64,000 bases of DNA, from contig NZ_JARACO010000001.1 of assembly GCF_028765575.1 (NCBI RefSeq), positions 186,001 through 250,000 on the forward strand, in the 5' to 3' direction. Below the pieces are notes generated by a model that saw nothing but the letters and a program-made list of their open reading frames with translations, did not search any database and had not been told where the DNA came from. This DNA is from Aliivibrio sp. S3MY1 (lineage in GTDB: Bacteria; Pseudomonadota; Gammaproteobacteria; Enterobacterales; Vibrionaceae). How positions within the stretch are numbered: position 1 is the first letter of the stretch; every line of letters begins with the position of its first letter. Below are positions 17,190 to 27,064 of the stretch, in pieces. The position numbers were made by a program, and so were the translations under genes.

Positions 17190-17225
17190 AAGTAAGTAAA
17201 CAACTCTGACCAGTGTGACTTACTT
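17190..17225. promoter_or_regulatory. Inverted repeat, candidate operator between divergent genes
   Basis: AAGTAAGT (17190-17197) and ACTTACTT (17218-17225) are perfect 8-bp inverted arms with a 20-bp spacer, in the 136-bp gap between the DUF3612 regulator and the gene at 17258. The position suits autoregulation and control of the divergent gene. Confidence 0.45.
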
Positions 17226-17257
17226 AACTTTAAGAACAATAAATTGAGGGCAAGACT

Positions 17258-17821
17258 ATGGCTATCACAAATATAAACAACACGAATAATGCACAACAAG
17301 AAACTCCGTTTATGGCTGAAGCTGTCTATGCCGTAGAAAGAATGGATAAATATCATACTGAAGAGAAGCAGTATCAAATAAAAAATCTATTAGACCAATT
17401 ATTTCCACTCACGAAAGGATCGCACCAAGACGTAACGAATTATCTATTGGATTACCATCACTTAGTTGTGTTCTTTAAGGATGGTGGGTGCAGTGGACTA
17501 CGTAACCCTGGCAAATTCGTTGCTTTTACGGGACATAGATCATCTCCTGATTCGATTCTTTTAAAAGACAATAGCGGCAGTCACGTTGAGGTTATATTTG
17601 GTAAGTCTGAAGCGGGTAAAAATACACTTTCAGTCATTGATGACATTCAAATGGAAACCTGCACAACCTTTACTCAAGATTTTAGTCTTGCAGCCATGCG
17701 TCACTGGATCAGCCTACTAAAACGAGATGGAAAATCACAACCCAAAGCTCATCAAGAAGATAAAGAATACACCGCAAAGAATGGCGATGATTATCAACTC
17801 GCTTGTTGTTTTAGTATGTGA
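17258..17821 (+). CDS. Stand-alone malate synthase G beta-domain-like protein
   Basis: Within its 187 residues, the region about 42-115 (LLDQLFPLTKGSHQDVTNY ... FFKDGGCSGLRNPGKFVAFTG ... DSILLKDNSGSHVEVIF) resembles the inserted beta domain of malate synthase G (GlcB), which carries PL--GSH-DV, DG--TGL--P-QF and ---VLL-N-G-H-EI. The TIM-barrel with the catalytic Arg, Asp and Mg2+ ligands is absent, so it should not be an active malate synthase. The C-terminus is polar and ends ACCFSM. It has a strong GAGGG ribosome site, its own terminator, and is divergent from a DUF3612 regulator. It may be a regulatory or ligand-binding offshoot. The similarity is from memory, so moderate. Confidence 0.6.
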   Translation: MAITNINNTNNAQQETPFMAEAVYAVERMDKYHTEEKQYQIKNLLDQLFPLTKGSHQDVTNYLLDYHHLVVFFKDGGCSGLRNPGKFVAFTGHRSSPDSILLKDNSGSHVEVIFGKSEAGKNTLSVIDDIQMETCTTFTQDFSLAAMRHWISLLKRDGKSQPKAHQEDKEYTAKNGDDYQLACCFSM

Positions 17822-17838
17822 TCTAAATGTCAAAATAT

Positions 17839-17880
17839 AAGGTCATCACTACTGAAATGAAGGATGACCTTTCTCTCTTT
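17839..17880 (+). terminator. Terminator after malate synthase G-like gene
   Basis: Arms AAGGTCATC / GATGACCTT followed by TCTCTCTTTCTT. Confidence 0.7.
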
Positions 17881-17910
17881 CTTATGAATGGCCAGTGACA
17901 CTCAGATCCG

Positions 17911-19260
17911 CTAATACTTCTTATTGAAATACATACTGCGGTCGGCCTTATGCAGCAGATCATCCACTGATTTCATTTCAGGTTCAAAGTAGCTATAACC
18001 AATACTTGTATTCACATAAATATGAATATCTTTATATTTTATTGGTTTATCACTAACCACCGACTTAATCTTACTAATGATAAGGTGAATATCTTTCTTT
18101 TGATGCATCCTTGGTAAAAGAACTAGATATTCATCACCACCAATGCGAGCAACCACATCATTAGTTCTTAAAACCTTCGTCATTCTTCTTGCCACTTCTC
18201 TTAATATTTCATCACCAGCGGCATGACCGTAAGTATCATTAATGTCTTTAAATTTATCTAAATCTAAGTTCAATAGCGCAAAGGGCGTACCGTGTTTTTT
18301 TGATTTAGAAAATAGAGAATTTAAGGTGTACATAAAATAACGGCGATTAGGTAACTGAGTCAGCTCATCTTCAAGAGAACGCTTAGTTGCCATAACATAC
18401 AATCTAAAGATAATAGAAATAGATAACAAGACTAAAATAAAAAAGGAGTAACCCACTAGTCGAATTATATTAATTCGATACCATGGATAAACCTCAGTTA
18501 ATTTTTTTCCTTTAATAGCCATTTGCCAACTGCCATGAGGAAGTGTCACAGTCTCCGTAATTATTGGATTATTAAAGATCTCAGGGTTACCAAAAAACAC
18601 ATCGCCTTCAGGGCCTTCACTGTCTTTTCCTCTCATTGCAAAATGATAATCTGCTTTTAAGTCTAAAATACCAGAATTGTAAAACAAGCCATCAATATCA
18701 ATGACTATACTGATCCCCCCCCAATAATCTCGATTATAAGGAGGATCAGAAAAAACAGGCATTCGTGCAATAAAAGCACTTCCTCCTTGTATTAAATCAA
18801 CGGGCCCTGCAATAAAAATTGTTTCTAAATGACGTGCTTTTTGTACTGTAATCCATTGTTCTGGAATGGTTCTATAATCAAGCCCTAAGGCTTTAATATT
18901 CCCTTTTAAGGGATAAACATAGCGAATTATATCATCGGGTGCTATTGCAAAATGGCGAATATTTAGTGAATCACGATACAATTCTATTGCTATCAAATCC
19001 CATTGCTTAATGGTTGAATTTGGATTAACCGTAAGTAATGTCGATAAACTATTAACGTAATAAATATCAGAATGGATAGTGCTCTCTATATTCGCTCTAA
19101 CTATCGCTAATTCAGTTTTAGCTTTCGCATTAATTTGATTTTTTAAATAAGTATTTTGTTTTTTATTCAGATCTTCAACAACCAAAATAACCGATAAAAT
19201 ACAAAAACTTAAAATTATGATAATCGTAGTTTTCTTAGCTAAAAGTAGTTTTACTCTCAT
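17911..19260 (-). CDS. Membrane diguanylate cyclase with CHASE sensor domain
   Basis: Two membrane helices (about 11-29 and 267-287) bracket a periplasmic CHASE domain recognisable by IRHFAIAPDDIIRYVYPL ... GLDYRT and FIARMPVF. The cytosolic GGDEF domain starts at DELTQLPNRRYF and has the active-site signature GGDEY (about residue 374), preceded by the product-inhibition I-site RTND at the right distance. It should make c-di-GMP in response to a small extracellular ligand. The GGDEY variant is compatible with activity. Single gene; 267 bp without a gene follow upstream. Confidence 0.9.
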   Translation of the reverse strand: MRVKLLLAKKTTIIIILSFCILSVILVVEDLNKKQNTYLKNQINAKAKTELAIVRANIESTIHSDIYYVNSLSTLLTVNPNSTIKQWDLIAIELYRDSLNIRHFAIAPDDIIRYVYPLKGNIKALGLDYRTIPEQWITVQKARHLETIFIAGPVDLIQGGSAFIARMPVFSDPPYNRDYWGGISIVIDIDGLFYNSGILDLKADYHFAMRGKDSEGPEGDVFFGNPEIFNNPIITETVTLPHGSWQMAIKGKKLTEVYPWYRINIIRLVGYSFFILVLLSISIIFRLYVMATKRSLEDELTQLPNRRYFMYTLNSLFSKSKKHGTPFALLNLDLDKFKDINDTYGHAAGDEILREVARRMTKVLRTNDVVARIGGDEYLVLLPRMHQKKDIHLIISKIKSVVSDKPIKYKDIHIYVNTSIGYSYFEPEMKSVDDLLHKADRSMYFNKKY

Positions 19261-19527
19261 ACAGACCCTCTACTTGAAATACATTTATCAATATTTTAAA
19301 TATTTGATATTGGTCCCAAAAAATATAACCATAGTATTTAAACATATAAACTGTATGATTTACAACCAATTATACTTACCTACAATCACATCATCATTTT
19401 TGTGCCTTTGTCAATTTAGAGATAAAAAGCTTCATTACAAGGCTTCACAAAAAGATAATCTATCCACTCTTTTTCTGCCATTTTTGCCTTTAAATTTGCA
19501 GCAAAAAATGACGACTGCTAGAGCAAT
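19261..19527. other. Intergenic region between CHASE-GGDEF gene and AraC gene
   Basis: This is an AT-rich upstream region of the minus-strand GGDEF gene. I see no convincing gene, RNA or terminator in it. A 104-codon frame on the plus strand (19217-19531) has no ribosome site and no recognisable protein. Confidence 0.5.
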
Positions 19528-20316
19528 TTAAATTGAGTGCTTCATTTTATACTGCTCTGGAGTGCAATCTGAATAACGCTTGAACATAGTAATAAATGGA
19601 CTTGTTTGGTTATAACCTAAGCTAAATGCAACTTCTTTAATCGACATTTTTTTTCTAAGCAGCTCTAATGAATAAAGATATCGGATCCTTAATCTCCATT
19701 CTGTAAAGCTCATGCCTAATTCGCTTTGACAATGGCGTGATAACGTTCTCTCTGTGGTGTGGTTTTTTTCTGCCCACTCGCCTAATGATGTTTCATCTGC
19801 AGGATTCGCTTCAAGCGCTGCTAAGATTGGTGTCAATAATTTATCTGTTGATGTGGGTAAAAATCGCTCACTTTGTTTGGCAACTAACAATTGATCGAAT
19901 AACACCTTAATTAATCTTTCTTGCTGCTCATTTTCTGGTTTTTGAATTTTATGATCGCGTAACTCCGCAATTAATACCTCAACGAGTGCACTAATTTCTA
20001 GCAAACAAGTATGAGCAGGAAGTTTTTTTGCCAGTTCTGGAACAATATTAACAGAGCAATAAGCTATCGGTTTTCGATTATAGCTTTGGTGCTGTACTCC
20101 AGCAGGAACCCAAATGGCAAAATGAGATGGAGCAAGAAAGCGCTGCCCCTCAGCTTTTAGCTCTAAGATACCACCACTAATAATCTGCAATTGTCCCCAT
20201 GAATGTGAATGAGAACGAGTTTCGGTATTTGAGCGAAAAGCATCAAACAATAAATAAATATCGGAAGGTAGCACCTCAAAAGTTACTGATGCCTGTATAT
20301 GTCGTTGGCCAGCCAT
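19528..20316 (-). CDS. AraC-family regulator with cupin sensor domain (NimR-like)
   Basis: The 262-residue protein has an N-terminal cupin (SHSHSWGQLQIISGGILEL, FAIWVPAGVQHQS) and a C-terminal AraC double helix-turn-helix: LGEWAEKNHTTERTLSRHCQ and IKEVAFSLGYNQTSPFITMFKR. This layout matches the NimR/YeaM type, which often controls a neighbouring exporter, but no such gene is adjacent here. The role is unknown; no partner can be inferred. Confidence 0.85.
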   Translation of the reverse strand: MAGQRHIQASVTFEVLPSDIYLLFDAFRSNTETRSHSHSWGQLQIISGGILELKAEGQRFLAPSHFAIWVPAGVQHQSYNRKPIAYCSVNIVPELAKKLPAHTCLLEISALVEVLIAELRDHKIQKPENEQQERLIKVLFDQLLVAKQSERFLPTSTDKLLTPILAALEANPADETSLGEWAEKNHTTERTLSRHCQSELGMSFTEWRLRIRYLYSLELLRKKMSIKEVAFSLGYNQTSPFITMFKRYSDCTPEQYKMKHSI

Positions 20317-20790
20317 TCCTTACCTCAATAAACTGTATTAACTAAAATAGCAGTATCTAATCATAGTTATTTATAGTGAACAAGTTATATTAAAATAAAT
20401 AAAAAACTCATGCTGAAGTATAAGTTTTTCATATTTTTACATTTATAATTTAACTATTTTTTTGCATAAACAATTTGCATTAAATAATCAATATGATTAC
20501 TATGCACTCACAAAATCAATCCGACACCTTCTTATTGGATATTTATTAATAAAATTAAATTGTTATACAAAATAACATTTAATTTTAACATCAAGACAAA
20601 ACAGATTATCGCTAAGAATCTGCTCACTTAAATTATTTTATCTAAAATGCAGTGAATATTAAATAAGAACTTATATTCTAAATAAGTTCGATAATGATAT
20701 TTAATTTGTATAAAAAACCGTTAGCAATATAATTTAAATTAGGTGTTGGATTGTTATCATTCTATTAAATTTACAATTCCGAGGTTTATT
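20317..20790. other. Very AT-rich gene-free region with inverted repeat
   Basis: About 470 bp of unusually AT-rich DNA between divergent regulators. The only clear structure is a perfect inverted repeat GAACTTAT-7nt-ATAAGTTC at 20667-20689, a candidate operator for the XRE gene that follows. The composition suggests an H-NS-bound promoter region. No ORF or RNA recognised. Confidence 0.5.
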
Positions 20791-21171
20791 GTGTTAGATG
20801 AAAACACCTCTATGGAAAGTATTTCTCGACGGATCGAGGCCAGAAAAAAAGAGCTAGGGCTTTCCAATGCTCAAATAGCTACTGCATGCGATGTTTCAAC
20901 GAGAACCGTTATTAACTGGACAAGTGGCCTTTCTAGCCCTCATATTTCTAAGCTTATACCACTCAGCTTTGTATTGAAAAAAGATCTAGGCTGGATCGTT
21001 TCTGGTAGTGATAACATCCCTGATTGGTTAGGTGTTACGATGTCTGATGTGATCGATTTCCATCAAGAATTATCAAAATACTCGAAGTCAGAGCGTACTA
21101 TGCTCTTCAAATCAATCAGTAATTTAATCAATCAATTTGGTTTTATTTTGAAAGCAAAAGAGAACAAATAA
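20791..21171 (+). CDS. Small XRE-family DNA-binding protein
   Basis: The protein has about 126 residues. Residues about 10-65 form a helix-turn-helix ([41 protein letters not shown]), followed by an acidic and helical C-terminus that may dimerise. A GTG start at 20791 is chosen because GAGG at 20781-20784 is ideally spaced; an in-frame ATG at 20743 lacks a ribosome site and would add unlikely residues. No toxin partner is adjacent. Downstream is pepT, in its own unit. Confidence 0.75.
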   Translation: MLDENTSMESISRRIEARKKELGLSNAQIATACDVSTRTVINWTSGLSSPHISKLIPLSFVLKKDLGWIVSGSDNIPDWLGVTMSDVIDFHQELSKYSKSERTMLFKSISNLINQFGFILKAKENK

Positions 21172-21302
21172 AGTATATAGCTAGCGCATATATATGCGCT
21201 ACTTACTCCTCTTTGCTTTTTATGACCCATCGCAATTATTCATCTTCTTTTTTGATCCATACTCACTCTTTGCCTTCTTTTCTATTATATAGAGTGATTA
21301 TC

Positions 21303-22532
21303 ATGAAAGACCTTGTAGAACGCTTTCTTCGTTATGTAAGTATCGATACTCAATCCAATCCTTCTGCGCCTCAATGCCCAAGCACTGAAAAACAATTCAA
21401 CTTAGCAAAACAATTAATTGCTGAGTTAAATGAATTAGATCTTTCTGATGTCTCTCTTGATGACAATGGCTATGTAATGGCTCGCTTACCTTCAAACGTC
21501 GATTATGATGTGCCTGCTATTGGATTTGTAGCCCACATGGACACTGCCCCTGATGCATCAGGTGAAAACGTAAAACCACAGCTTATTGAAAACTATCAAG
21601 GTAATATTATTGCGCTTGGTACTAGTGGTGAAGAGCTAAACCCAACTCAATTCCCTGATTTAAAGAATTTGATTGGGCATGACCTAATTACGACAGACGG
21701 GACAACACTGCTTGGCGCCGATAACAAAGCCGGCATTGCAGAGATCCTAACTGCTATTGCTGTGCTAAAAGCAAATCCTGAGATCCCACACGGTGATATT
21801 TGCATTGGCTTTACGCCAGATGAAGAAATTGGTCGTGGCGCAAATCTATTTGATGTTGAAAAGTTTAATGCCAAGTGGGCTTACACCATTGATGGCGGAC
21901 CCGTTGGTGAATTAGAGTATGAAAACTTTAACGCCACTAGCGCTGATGTTATTTGCCACGGTGTAAACGTTCATCCAGGTACAGCTAAAGGAAAAATGGT
22001 TAACTCCATGAACATTGCTGCACAATTTCAATTGATGATGCCAGCAGATGAAACACCAGAAGGCACTGAAGGCTATGAAGGTTTCTATCATTTAAAATCA
22101 ATGAGCGCAGGCGTAGCCAAAACCAAACTTGGTTATATTGTTCGTGATTTTAGCCGTGAAGGCATGGCTGAGCGTAAAGCCTTTATGCAACAAAAAGTCG
22201 ATGAGCTAAACGCAAAATTAGAAAAAGGTCGTGTTGAACTGATTTTAACTGACAGCTACTTTAATATGCGTGAAATGGTCGAGCCTCACCCACACGTGAT
22301 TGAACTTGCTAAAGAAGCAATGACAGCGTGTGATGTGCAACCTGATATCAAGCCGATCCGTGGCGGTACGGATGGCGCTCGCTTATCCTTTATGGGATTA
22401 CCTTGCCCTAATATCTTTACAGGTGGTTATAACTTCCACGGTATTCATGAATTTATTACCATTAATGGCATGAAACAAGCGGTTGATGTGATTGTGAAAA
22501 TTGCAGAGTTGAACGCTATCAACAATAAATAA
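21303..22532 (+). CDS. pepT: Peptidase T (tripeptide aminopeptidase)
   Basis: This 409-residue M20 zinc peptidase removes N-terminal residues from tripeptides in the cytosol. Metal and active-site motifs are present: [49 protein letters not shown] and GGTDGARLS. Length matches E. coli PepT (408). The ATG at 21303 gives the family N-terminus ([18 protein letters not shown]); upstream in-frame codons from 21213 are not conserved-looking. In E. coli pepT is Fnr-activated; no clear Fnr box was seen here. Confidence 0.95.
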   Translation: MKDLVERFLRYVSIDTQSNPSAPQCPSTEKQFNLAKQLIAELNELDLSDVSLDDNGYVMARLPSNVDYDVPAIGFVAHMDTAPDASGENVKPQLIENYQGNIIALGTSGEELNPTQFPDLKNLIGHDLITTDGTTLLGADNKAGIAEILTAIAVLKANPEIPHGDICIGFTPDEEIGRGANLFDVEKFNAKWAYTIDGGPVGELEYENFNATSADVICHGVNVHPGTAKGKMVNSMNIAAQFQLMMPADETPEGTEGYEGFYHLKSMSAGVAKTKLGYIVRDFSREGMAERKAFMQQKVDELNAKLEKGRVELILTDSYFNMREMVEPHPHVIELAKEAMTACDVQPDIKPIRGGTDGARLSFMGLPCPNIFTGGYNFHGIHEFITINGMKQAVDVIVKIAELNAINNK

Positions 22533-22555
22533 TTACATTTTACTCATCATATAAA

Positions 22556-22594
22556 AAATGCCCGATGATTACTCAAATCATCGGGCATTTTATT
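22556..22594. terminator. Bidirectional terminator between pepT and formate dehydrogenase
   Basis: Arms AATGCCCGATGATT / AATCATCGGGCATT with A-run before and T-rich DNA after. Very stable. Confidence 0.9.
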
Positions 22595-22609
22595 TACCTT
22601 AACCGTTAT

Positions 22610-25600
22610 TTAGCACATTTCAGGTTCTGGTTGTAATACCTTTTCAACCTTCACCGCTGCCACTTTAAACTCAGGGATCTTGGCATGAGGATCAAGCGCT
22701 GTTGTGGTCAGTTTATTCGCTGCCGCTTCCACAAAATGGAACGGTACAAATATCACGCCTTCTTGCATACGCTTAGTCACAAATGCAGGCGCTTCAATCG
22801 TGCCACGGCGTGTTGATACTCGAACCATCTCACTGTTTGAGATACCTAAACGCTCAGCATCAGCCACACTCATCATAGCGCGCGGACCAGCAAGATTGTT
22901 CAACCCTTTGGTTTTACGTGTCATGGTGCCTGTGTGGTACTGCTCTAATAAACGTCCCGTTGTTAATACTAATGGGTACTCTTCATCTGGAAGCTCTGCC
23001 GCATATCTAAATGGAACCGCCGCCATTTGGCCTTTACCGCGTAGGAACTGCTGATCATGCATAATGCGAGTGCCTTGTGGGTTCGCATCATTACACGGCC
23101 ATTGAAGTCCATTTTTACCAATCGCATCCCAATGCATACCTTGGTACTGAGGCGTCACTTGAGTGATCTCTTCAGTAATCTCTTCAACCGATTGGTAGTT
23201 CCATTCACCACCCATTGCATTGGCAATTTCTTGGATGATCCACCAGTCTTCTTTTGCTTCACCCGGAGGATTTACCGCAGGTGAGATGCGTTGAACACGG
23301 CGCTCAGTATTGGTAAAGTGACCCGCTTTTTCTGCAAATGAACACGATGGTAAAATCACATCAGCGTAAGCGGCGGTTTCTGTCATAAAGATATCTTGTA
23401 CAACTAAGAAATCTAACGCCTCTAAACCGTGAATAACGTGTGCTTGATCAGGATCACTCAATACTGGGTTCTCACCCATGACAAATAAACCTTTCACTTG
23501 CTGATGGCACGCCGCGTCAATGATTTCTGTTAGTGTTAAGCCTTTCTTATTTGGTAAGTTTGGCTTATTCCACGCTTTTACAAATTTCTCATAAACCGCA
23601 GGATTCTCGACTTTTTGGTAACCCGGAAAATCCGTTGGCAACGCGCCCATATCACACGCACCTTGTACGTTTGATTGGCCACGAAGTGGATTAATACCCG
23701 CCCCTTCGATACCAATATTGCCGCACAGCATTTGTAAGTTCGCAATAGAGCGAACGTTGTCATGCCCTGTCGTATGCTGCGTAATGCCCATTGAATAGTA
23801 AATTGCAGTACGTTTAGCAGTACCAATGTAACGTGCCATTTCAATCACATCTTGTGCTTTTACGCCGGTGATTAACTCAATTTTTTCCGGTGAATACGCC
23901 TCTGACATCACTTCTGATTTCAGCTCATCAAAACCGTCAACACGTTCTGTAATGTACGCTTGATCGTGCCAGTTATTCTTAATAATCTGCTGCATAATGC
24001 CGTTAAGTAACATCACATCCGTACCCGGACGTTGCGCAACATACAGCTCAGCATGATCAGAAATATCCACTTGCTTTGGATCCGCCACAATCAAACGAGC
24101 ACCGTGATGGCGGATTGCTTGTTTAATGTGAGAAGCAATGATCGGGTGAGCCGATGTGGTATCTGAACCGATAATAAAGATCAGATCAGAATGTTTGATA
24201 CTTGGAATATCATTGGTCATCGCCCCACTACCAATCGAGGCTTCTAGGCCTGTTACCGTGGTTGAGTGACATAAGCGTGCACAGTGATCAAGGTTATTGG
24301 TTTCAAACTCACGACGTACTAATTTTTGGAATGCGTAGTTATCTTCATTGGTGGTTTTTGCCGACGAAAACCCCGCTAACGCATTACCGCCATATTGAGA
24401 TTTAATCGCACTGAACTTATCAGCAACTAATGTGATCGCCTCTTCCCAACTTGCAGGAACTAACTCACCATTTTTACGAATTAACGGTGTTTTTAAACGC
24501 TCATCACTGCTGACAAAATCAAAACCAAAGCGACCTTTAACACACAGCATACCTTCGTTCACAGGAGACGATTTCGCCCCTTGTACGTATTTGATTTTGT
24601 TTGTTGATTCATCAACCATCATGGTTAACTTACAACCCACACCACAGTATGTACAAATGGTATCAACTGGTTTTAAAATTTCGATTCGACCTTGAGATTT
24701 ATCACGAGAATCAACCAATGCACCAACAGGACACGCTTGAACACACGCACCACATTGCACACAATTTGAGTTACCCATTTGATAACCGTGTTCAAACCCT
24801 GCACGACATTCAGGGCGAGAAGCATTAGTTCCGTCTTCATGTTTCATGAAGCTCAATACGCCATGCACGCTTTTTTCGTTGCACACCTCAACACATTGAC
24901 CACAACTAATACAACGGTTAGCATCAAACACGATAAATTCAGAACTAGTATCAATAGCAAACTTCTGCTTACTTTGGTTGCTTAAATCGGTTTCATCCGC
25001 TTTGTATTCCGTCGCATAATCACGCAGCCCACAATTAGTGTTCGCCTGACACGCACACTCCAAACAGCGCTCCGCTTCACGTATTGCATCCAGATTATCA
25101 AAGCCCGTTTCTACTTCATCAAAGCTTTGTTCACGTTGCTCTGCGGTTAACTCTGGCATAATGACGCGCATTGCTTTTTGGATATGTTCGAAATGCTTAG
25201 GATCAACTTGCTTGGTCTTTTTCTCTTTTTGAGAATTAAACGGCTTAGTCGGGATCTTTTCCATATCACCTTTAAAAAAACGATCAATCGCTGCTGCAGC
25301 AATACGCCCATCAGCAACCGCTTCAATCGCCGTTGCAGGGCCACGACGAAAATCACCAATACTAAAAATGTTTTTCACACCACTGTGCATGGTTAGGCTA
25401 TTCGAATCAGCCGTATTCCAACGAGTCAGTGGCAAATCAATAGTGTCATTCTCTAAAAAGCTTAAATCCGGTTTTTGTGATACCGCAGAAATCACGGTAT
25501 CAAAGTCTTCAATGAAAAATTCACCGGTTGCTTTAGGGCTGCGGCGTCCAGATGCATCAGGTTCACCCAATGCCATTTTCTCCAAACGAACTTGAGTCAC

Positions 25601-26770
25601 TCGCCCATTTTCATCAGCCATATTTTCAACAGGGTTGGTTAAGAAATGGAACTTAACACCTTCATGTTCAGCCTCAACCACTTCATAATCTTCTGCAGGC
25701 ATCTCTTCACGAGTACGACGATAAATAAGCGTGGTATCTGCACCATCACGCACCGCTGTACGAGCACAGTCAATCGCCGTGTTACCACCACCAATAACCG
25801 CGACTTTCTTGCCTGTCGTTAATTTTGATCCCGTTACGTAATCTTTTAAGTAATCAACACCTAAATAACAACCGCCAAACTCACTGCCTTGATAATGCAT
25901 TTCAACCGCTTTTGAAGCACCTACCGCCAAACAAACCGCATCGTACTCATCACTTAACTGTGATAACGAGAAATCCTCACCTAATTTCACAGAGGTTTGA
26001 ATTTCCATACCATTACGACACATCAATTCGATTTCTTTATCTAAAATTGATTTTGGTAAACGATATTCAGGAATACCATAACGTAGCCAACCGCCCGCTT
26101 TAGGCATAGACTCAAACACCGTTACGCGATAACCCTCATTAGTCAGATAATAGCCACAGGTTAATCCACCAGGTCCGCTGCCAATTACAGCAATGGATTT
26201 ATCTTTATCCGCTTTTTTCGGTGGAACGTAAGATTCTTGAGCATGCAGATCCACATCAGCAGCATGGCGCTTTAACTGACGAATAGCCAATGGCTCATCA
26301 ACCAAGCTACGACGACACTCTGTTTCACAAAAAGCAGGACACACACGACCAATCGACAATGGCATCGGTAATGTTCGTTTGATAACTTCAATGGCTTTTT
26401 GGTGATCATTTTGCGATATATGATACAGATATGACTGTATATCTACGCCAGCAGGACACGCGGTTTGACACGGCGCTTCGCAATCTGCGTAATGATCAGA
26501 AAGTATTTTGTTTAATGCACTTTGACGACGTTTTGCTAACGCTTCAGACGAAGTGATCACTTGCATACCATCAACCGCTTGAGTTTCACAAGCGCGTTGA
26601 ATTCCTTGACCATCAACGTCTACAACACACAGATCACATGGTGTTTTTTCGCCATTGATGTTGTTTCCACACAGTGATGGGATCTCGACATTGCATTCCT
26701 TTGCAGCGGCTAAAAGTGTTAACTCTTCATCGATAGTGAATGTTTGGTTATCTATAGTTATTTTCATCAT
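22610..26770 (-). CDS. Single-chain formate dehydrogenase: ferredoxin, GltD-like flavoprotein and molybdoenzyme fusion
   Basis: The protein has 1386 residues. In order: a 2Fe-2S ferredoxin (about 1-78, Cys in SLCGN, CDLC and RACE); a GltD-type Fe-S region (CQTACPAGVDIQSYLYH, CPAFCETECRRS); an FAD/NAD(P)H reductase (GSGPGGLTCGYYL at about 200, GGGNTAIDCARTA at about 335); two 4Fe-4S clusters (CISCGQCVEVC, CVQCGACVQACP, about 665-730); the Fe4S4 start of the molybdopterin domain (CTYCGVGC); and an FdhF-like catalytic part with Cys in place of Sec (ARLCHSTTV, about residue 833) and the bis-MGD C-terminal domain. It should oxidise formate or reduce CO2 with NAD(P)H using internal electron transfer. 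No separate beta or gamma subunit genes are nearby. Confidence 0.88.
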   Translation of the reverse strand: MMKITIDNQTFTIDEELTLLAAAKECNVEIPSLCGNNINGEKTPCDLCVVDVDGQGIQRACETQAVDGMQVITSSEALAKRRQSALNKILSDHYADCEAPCQTACPAGVDIQSYLYHISQNDHQKAIEVIKRTLPMPLSIGRVCPAFCETECRRSLVDEPLAIRQLKRHAADVDLHAQESYVPPKKADKDKSIAVIGSGPGGLTCGYYLTNEGYRVTVFESMPKAGGWLRYGIPEYRLPKSILDKEIELMCRNGMEIQTSVKLGEDFSLSQLSDEYDAVCLAVGASKAVEMHYQGSEFGGCYLGVDYLKDYVTGSKLTTGKKVAVIGGGNTAIDCARTAVRDGADTTLIYRRTREEMPAEDYEVVEAEHEGVKFHFLTNPVENMADENGRVTQVRLEKMALGEPDASGRRSPKATGEFFIEDFDTVISAVSQKPDLSFLENDTIDLPLTRWNTADSNSLTMHSGVKNIFSIGDFRRGPATAIEAVADGRIAAAAIDRFFKGDMEKIPTKPFNSQKEKKTKQVDPKHFEHIQKAMRVIMPELTAEQREQSFDEVETGFDNLDAIREAERCLECACQANTNCGLRDYATEYKADETDLSNQSKQKFAIDTSSEFIVFDANRCISCGQCVEVCNEKSVHGVLSFMKHEDGTNASRPECRAGFEHGYQMGNSNCVQCGACVQACPVGALVDSRDKSQGRIEILKPVDTICTYCGVGCKLTMMVDESTNKIKYVQGAKSSPVNEGMLCVKGRFGFDFVSSDERLKTPLIRKNGELVPASWEEAITLVADKFSAIKSQYGGNALAGFSSAKTTNEDNYAFQKLVRREFETNNLDHCARLCHSTTVTGLEASIGSGAMTNDIPSIKHSDLIFIIGSDTTSAHPIIASHIKQAIRHHGARLIVADPKQVDISDHAELYVAQRPGTDVMLLNGIMQQIIKNNWHDQAYITERVDGFDELKSEVMSEAYSPEKIELITGVKAQDVIEMARYIGTAKRTAIYYSMGITQHTTGHDNVRSIANLQMLCGNIGIEGAGINPLRGQSNVQGACDMGALPTDFPGYQKVENPAVYEKFVKAWNKPNLPNKKGLTLTEIIDAACHQQVKGLFVMGENPVLSDPDQAHVIHGLEALDFLVVQDIFMTETAAYADVILPSCSFAEKAGHFTNTERRVQRISPAVNPPGEAKEDWWIIQEIANAMGGEWNYQSVEEITEEITQVTPQYQGMHWDAIGKNGLQWPCNDANPQGTRIMHDQQFLRGKGQMAAVPFRYAAELPDEEYPLVLTTGRLLEQYHTGTMTRKTKGLNNLAGPRAMMSVADAERLGISNSEMVRVSTRRGTIEAPAFVTKRMQEGVIFVPFHFVEAAANKLTTTALDPHAKIPEFKVAAVKVEKVLQPEPEMC

Positions 26771-27064
26771 TCAGTACCCTAGATTTATTACTAATTATTC
26801 CAATTATATCACCTGTTCTTTATAAAATTTGAAGTGAGTCGCAAATCTACCCGACTTACATTCGAAAACGCGTAAATTATTCACTTTAGCATCGGAGTAA
26901 ACCCCTAAACCCACCTTCGTTTAATGAAATTCATGTGACTTACACACCAAAACGAAAACAAAACGAACGCTCGAACGAGCATAATTGCGCTAAATCAAAG
27001 AAAGTGCAGAAGATAAATATCATCATAGAACCATACATCATAAGTAGTAAAAAGAGAGTGAATA
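26771..27064. promoter_or_regulatory. Divergent control region: formate dehydrogenase / glpABC
   Basis: Near glpA it holds CGAACGCTCG at 26964-26973 within ACGAACGCTCGAACGAGC, a motif repeated before glpF and the ugpQ-like gene and therefore probably a GlpR operator. At 26985-26998, TTGCGCTAAATCAA matches the Fnr box TTGAT-N4-ATCAA at 8 of 10 specified bases, fitting anaerobic GlpABC. Nothing clear was seen for the formate dehydrogenase promoter. Confidence 0.55.

Noticed and set aside
19217-19531. 104-codon plus-strand frame between GGDEF and AraC genes
   Set aside because: It overlaps the starts and ends of real genes, lacks a ribosome site and has no recognisable motif.
22704-26103. Many plus-strand frames inside the formate dehydrogenase
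   Set aside because: All are antisense shadows of one continuous 1386-codon gene with all expected motifs.
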